The translations under genes and the position numbers were made by a program. From Gordionus sp. m RMFG-2023 (taxonomy: Eukaryota; Nematomorpha; Gordioida; Chordodea; Parachordodidae), in contig NC_088775.1 in NCBI RefSeq assembly GCF_954871325.1, positions 90,092,805 to 90,156,804 on the forward strand: DNA of 64,000 bases, written 5' to 3'. Positions 62,276 through 64,000 of the stretch are shown piece after piece; positions within the stretch are counted from its first letter, which is position 1; each line of letters opens with the position of its first letter. The notes under the pieces are model-generated. The model was given only the letters and a program-made list of their open reading frames with translations, did no database searches and was not told where the DNA came from.

Positions 62276-63995
62276 ATCCCCCACGCTTGGTTAAACGCAT
62301 ATCGAATGTTTACTAAGTCAACTTTAACGGAGATGATATAAAGGTGTTAATATATTTTAAAAACAAAATTTAAAAAAAATACGTGAAAATCAATATCTAT
62401 AATATGAAATCTTATTTTTTATAGAAGGGACATGGTCGAATTAGCAAAAATGGAAGGGCGAAACCCCTTTCTCCCCATGGGAGATTGGTTGCATAACTAA
62501 AATCATAAAAGGTAAGGAAGAAATATATAAAAATTATGATAAACTTTAAAAATATCTTACCTATAAAAATAAAAATCTATTTTATATTTTTAAATTTAAA
62601 AAATCGTGGGTAAAGGTGGACCGAACGAATTAGGCTGCATTTAAAGTAAGTGTGATTGCGAAATCGGCTATAAAAACATTTTTGATATACACGTAAACAG
62701 CTGTCGCGATTTCATCATTTTCAGTTAGTATTTATAAATTATATCTTATCGCAGGCTTGTAAATGGGCGAAAAAAATTTCAATAACAAAAAAGGAAAGGG
62801 GGGTAAGCGATTGAGAATCTGTTTTTAAAATTTTAGGCAAATTGAATCCTAAAAATTATAAAAAATAGAAAAAAAGGAACTTAATGGTTTGACAGAGGTA
62901 CATTTAGCAACATTGGGTTGAGCAGCAAAGACCTCATTTGATCTTACATAGGATAAACTAAATTTAAATTCATAAAAAAATTATAACTTTAGCGTTTTAT
63001 CTTTTTTTTTGAATTAAAATTTTCCATATTACTATTAACCTTGATAATGTTATATTTCTAAATGTTAAAAATTGAATAAATAAAAAATATTATATTTGAT
63101 AAAAAGAATATCGTAAAAGGGTTTGCGTAAGGTGACCCCATGGATGACAATGTAATTATAAATTAGATTATTTATAGCCTTTAAATGATAGCCAAATTAT
63201 GGTAGTTTATTAATGTAAAAGAATTTTTTTTATTACTTTATAAATTGATATTATCTTCATTATTAATTAATTTTTATAAAAAAATGTTTTAGAAATATTG
63301 ATTTCGAAAAACTTTTATGCGTTAAAATAAGATTAAATTGAATCTAAAAAAAATATTAAAAACATAAAAATTTCATAAATATTAATCCGCAAGATGGCCC
63401 TCAACACACAATTATGATATAAAGAAATACTTTTTTTAAAATTATTATTTTTTAACAATTATTATTTACTATTTAGTTCAGAATAGTTAACAATTACTAA
63501 TGCAATTTTTTTTATAATCAATTGAATATAAGCTTATATTAAATTGAGGGCTCTTTATAATTTTACAAGTTTTGAATAACACATTGTAATAATAAGGGAT
63601 GACAATTATATCAGATTGCTTTTCATCTTATAGTTATGGATTAAAATCTTCCTCGAAGTTTGTAGCACATATATTTCCCAGATATAATCTGACAATCTAC
63701 TATGATCTCTTACTCCTTATTTTTCCTCATTTCTTATGGATCTTTATTTATCTCGTTTTTTCCAGTAAGAAAAAGGAAGTAAAAATTTAAAATTTTCTTT
63801 CGATCGTTGTTATTTTCTCGTTTTCCTCTACATATAAAATAAATAAAACATTAAATATTATTCGTTATTCTTATTTCCTGATCTAGGACATTACTTATTA
63901 TTTTAAGTCAGATTTTAAATAGCTTATTTTCAATAATATATTTGGATCTTAACCTAAATTCGGACAAATCTTTATTTGATAAACTGGATACTAAC
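62276..63995 (-). repeat. Dispersed repeat, copy D, without BTB gene
   Basis: 62276-63160 is the reverse complement of 48130-49080: CTTTAACGGAGATGAT, ACATGGTCGAATTAGC, the TTTAGCAACATTGGGTTGAG block and ATGGATGACAATGTAATTAT. 63160-63995 matches 12385-13565 directly. Similarity to copy C ends at GAGGCGCG(T), more than 450 bp before the BTB exon would be expected, so this copy has no BTB gene. Confidence 0.8.
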
Positions 63996-64000
63996 TTTAA

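Overview
The window is AT-rich, gene-poor and repeat-dense DNA of a eukaryote, most likely an invertebrate animal. The evidence is short spliced introns (45-62 bp), BTB-BACK genes of the animal BTBD type, a mitochondrial-type asparaginyl-tRNA synthetase, and a mix of hAT, Merlin, Tc1/mariner and LINE elements. A copepod-like or other arthropod genome would fit, but nothing here fixes the species. There are two assembly gaps (26472-26671 and 39746-39755). No bacterial operons, CRISPR arrays, rRNA or convincing tRNA genes were seen.

Host genes. Two loci look like real host genes. The first is a four-exon BTB-BACK gene at 4305-5603 (+), 381 codons after removing three small introns. The second is a single-exon NARS2 (mitochondrial AsnRS, 474 aa) at 42219-43643 (-). 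The BTB gene has two more copies. The one at 14532-15821 (-) has a broken first exon but a long intact last exon. The one at 49545-50160 (+) is decayed and truncated. The first and third copies share about 0.9-1.7 kb of upstream sequence, and parts of that upstream sequence recur without any BTB gene at 12385-13565 and 62276-63995. This makes a dispersed repeat family that partly carries the BTB gene.

Layout. 1-2.0 kb: AT-rich with one hairpin. 2.0-2.8 kb: retroelement C-terminal fragment. 3.4-5.6 kb: BTB copy A. 8.6-9.8 kb: retroelement fossil. 11.2-11.8 kb: hAT start. 12.4-13.6 kb: dispersed repeat with a MITE inside. 14.5-15.8 kb: BTB copy B. 19.8-20.6 kb: GC-rich hAT-like element. 20.8-22.3 kb: Merlin element with very long inverted repeats. 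23.1 kb: 16-nt minisatellite. 23.5-24.7 kb: hAT element. 25.9-26.5 kb: another hAT end running to the gap. 27.9-28.9 kb: tandem duplication plus a second 16-nt minisatellite. 29.3-30.8 kb: hAT transposase pseudogene. 32-36 kb: GAAA tracts and MITEs. 37.2-38.0 kb: MITE plus 22-nt minisatellite. 39.8-41.9 kb: ZMYM1-like hAT. 42.2-43.6 kb: NARS2. 43.7-45.5 kb and 46.6 kb: LINE copies. 47.8-53.1 kb: BTB copy C, interrupted by a 2.5-kb insert flanked by 228-bp direct repeats. 53.8-54.8 kb: Tc1/mariner (DD38E) pseudogene. 57.8-58.8 kb: MITEs. 60.4 kb: CTTTT tract. 62.3-64.0 kb: inverted copy of the dispersed repeat.

How the parts relate. Apart from the two host loci, the window is a graveyard of DNA transposons, mainly hAT derivatives with recognisable 8-bp target duplications. 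One small MITE family (ends CAGAGTTGTTAAA) is present four times, each copy with its own 8-bp duplication. NARS2 sits between a hAT element 350 bp downstream and a LINE tail about 63 bp upstream, so its promoter is either very compact or partly LINE-derived.
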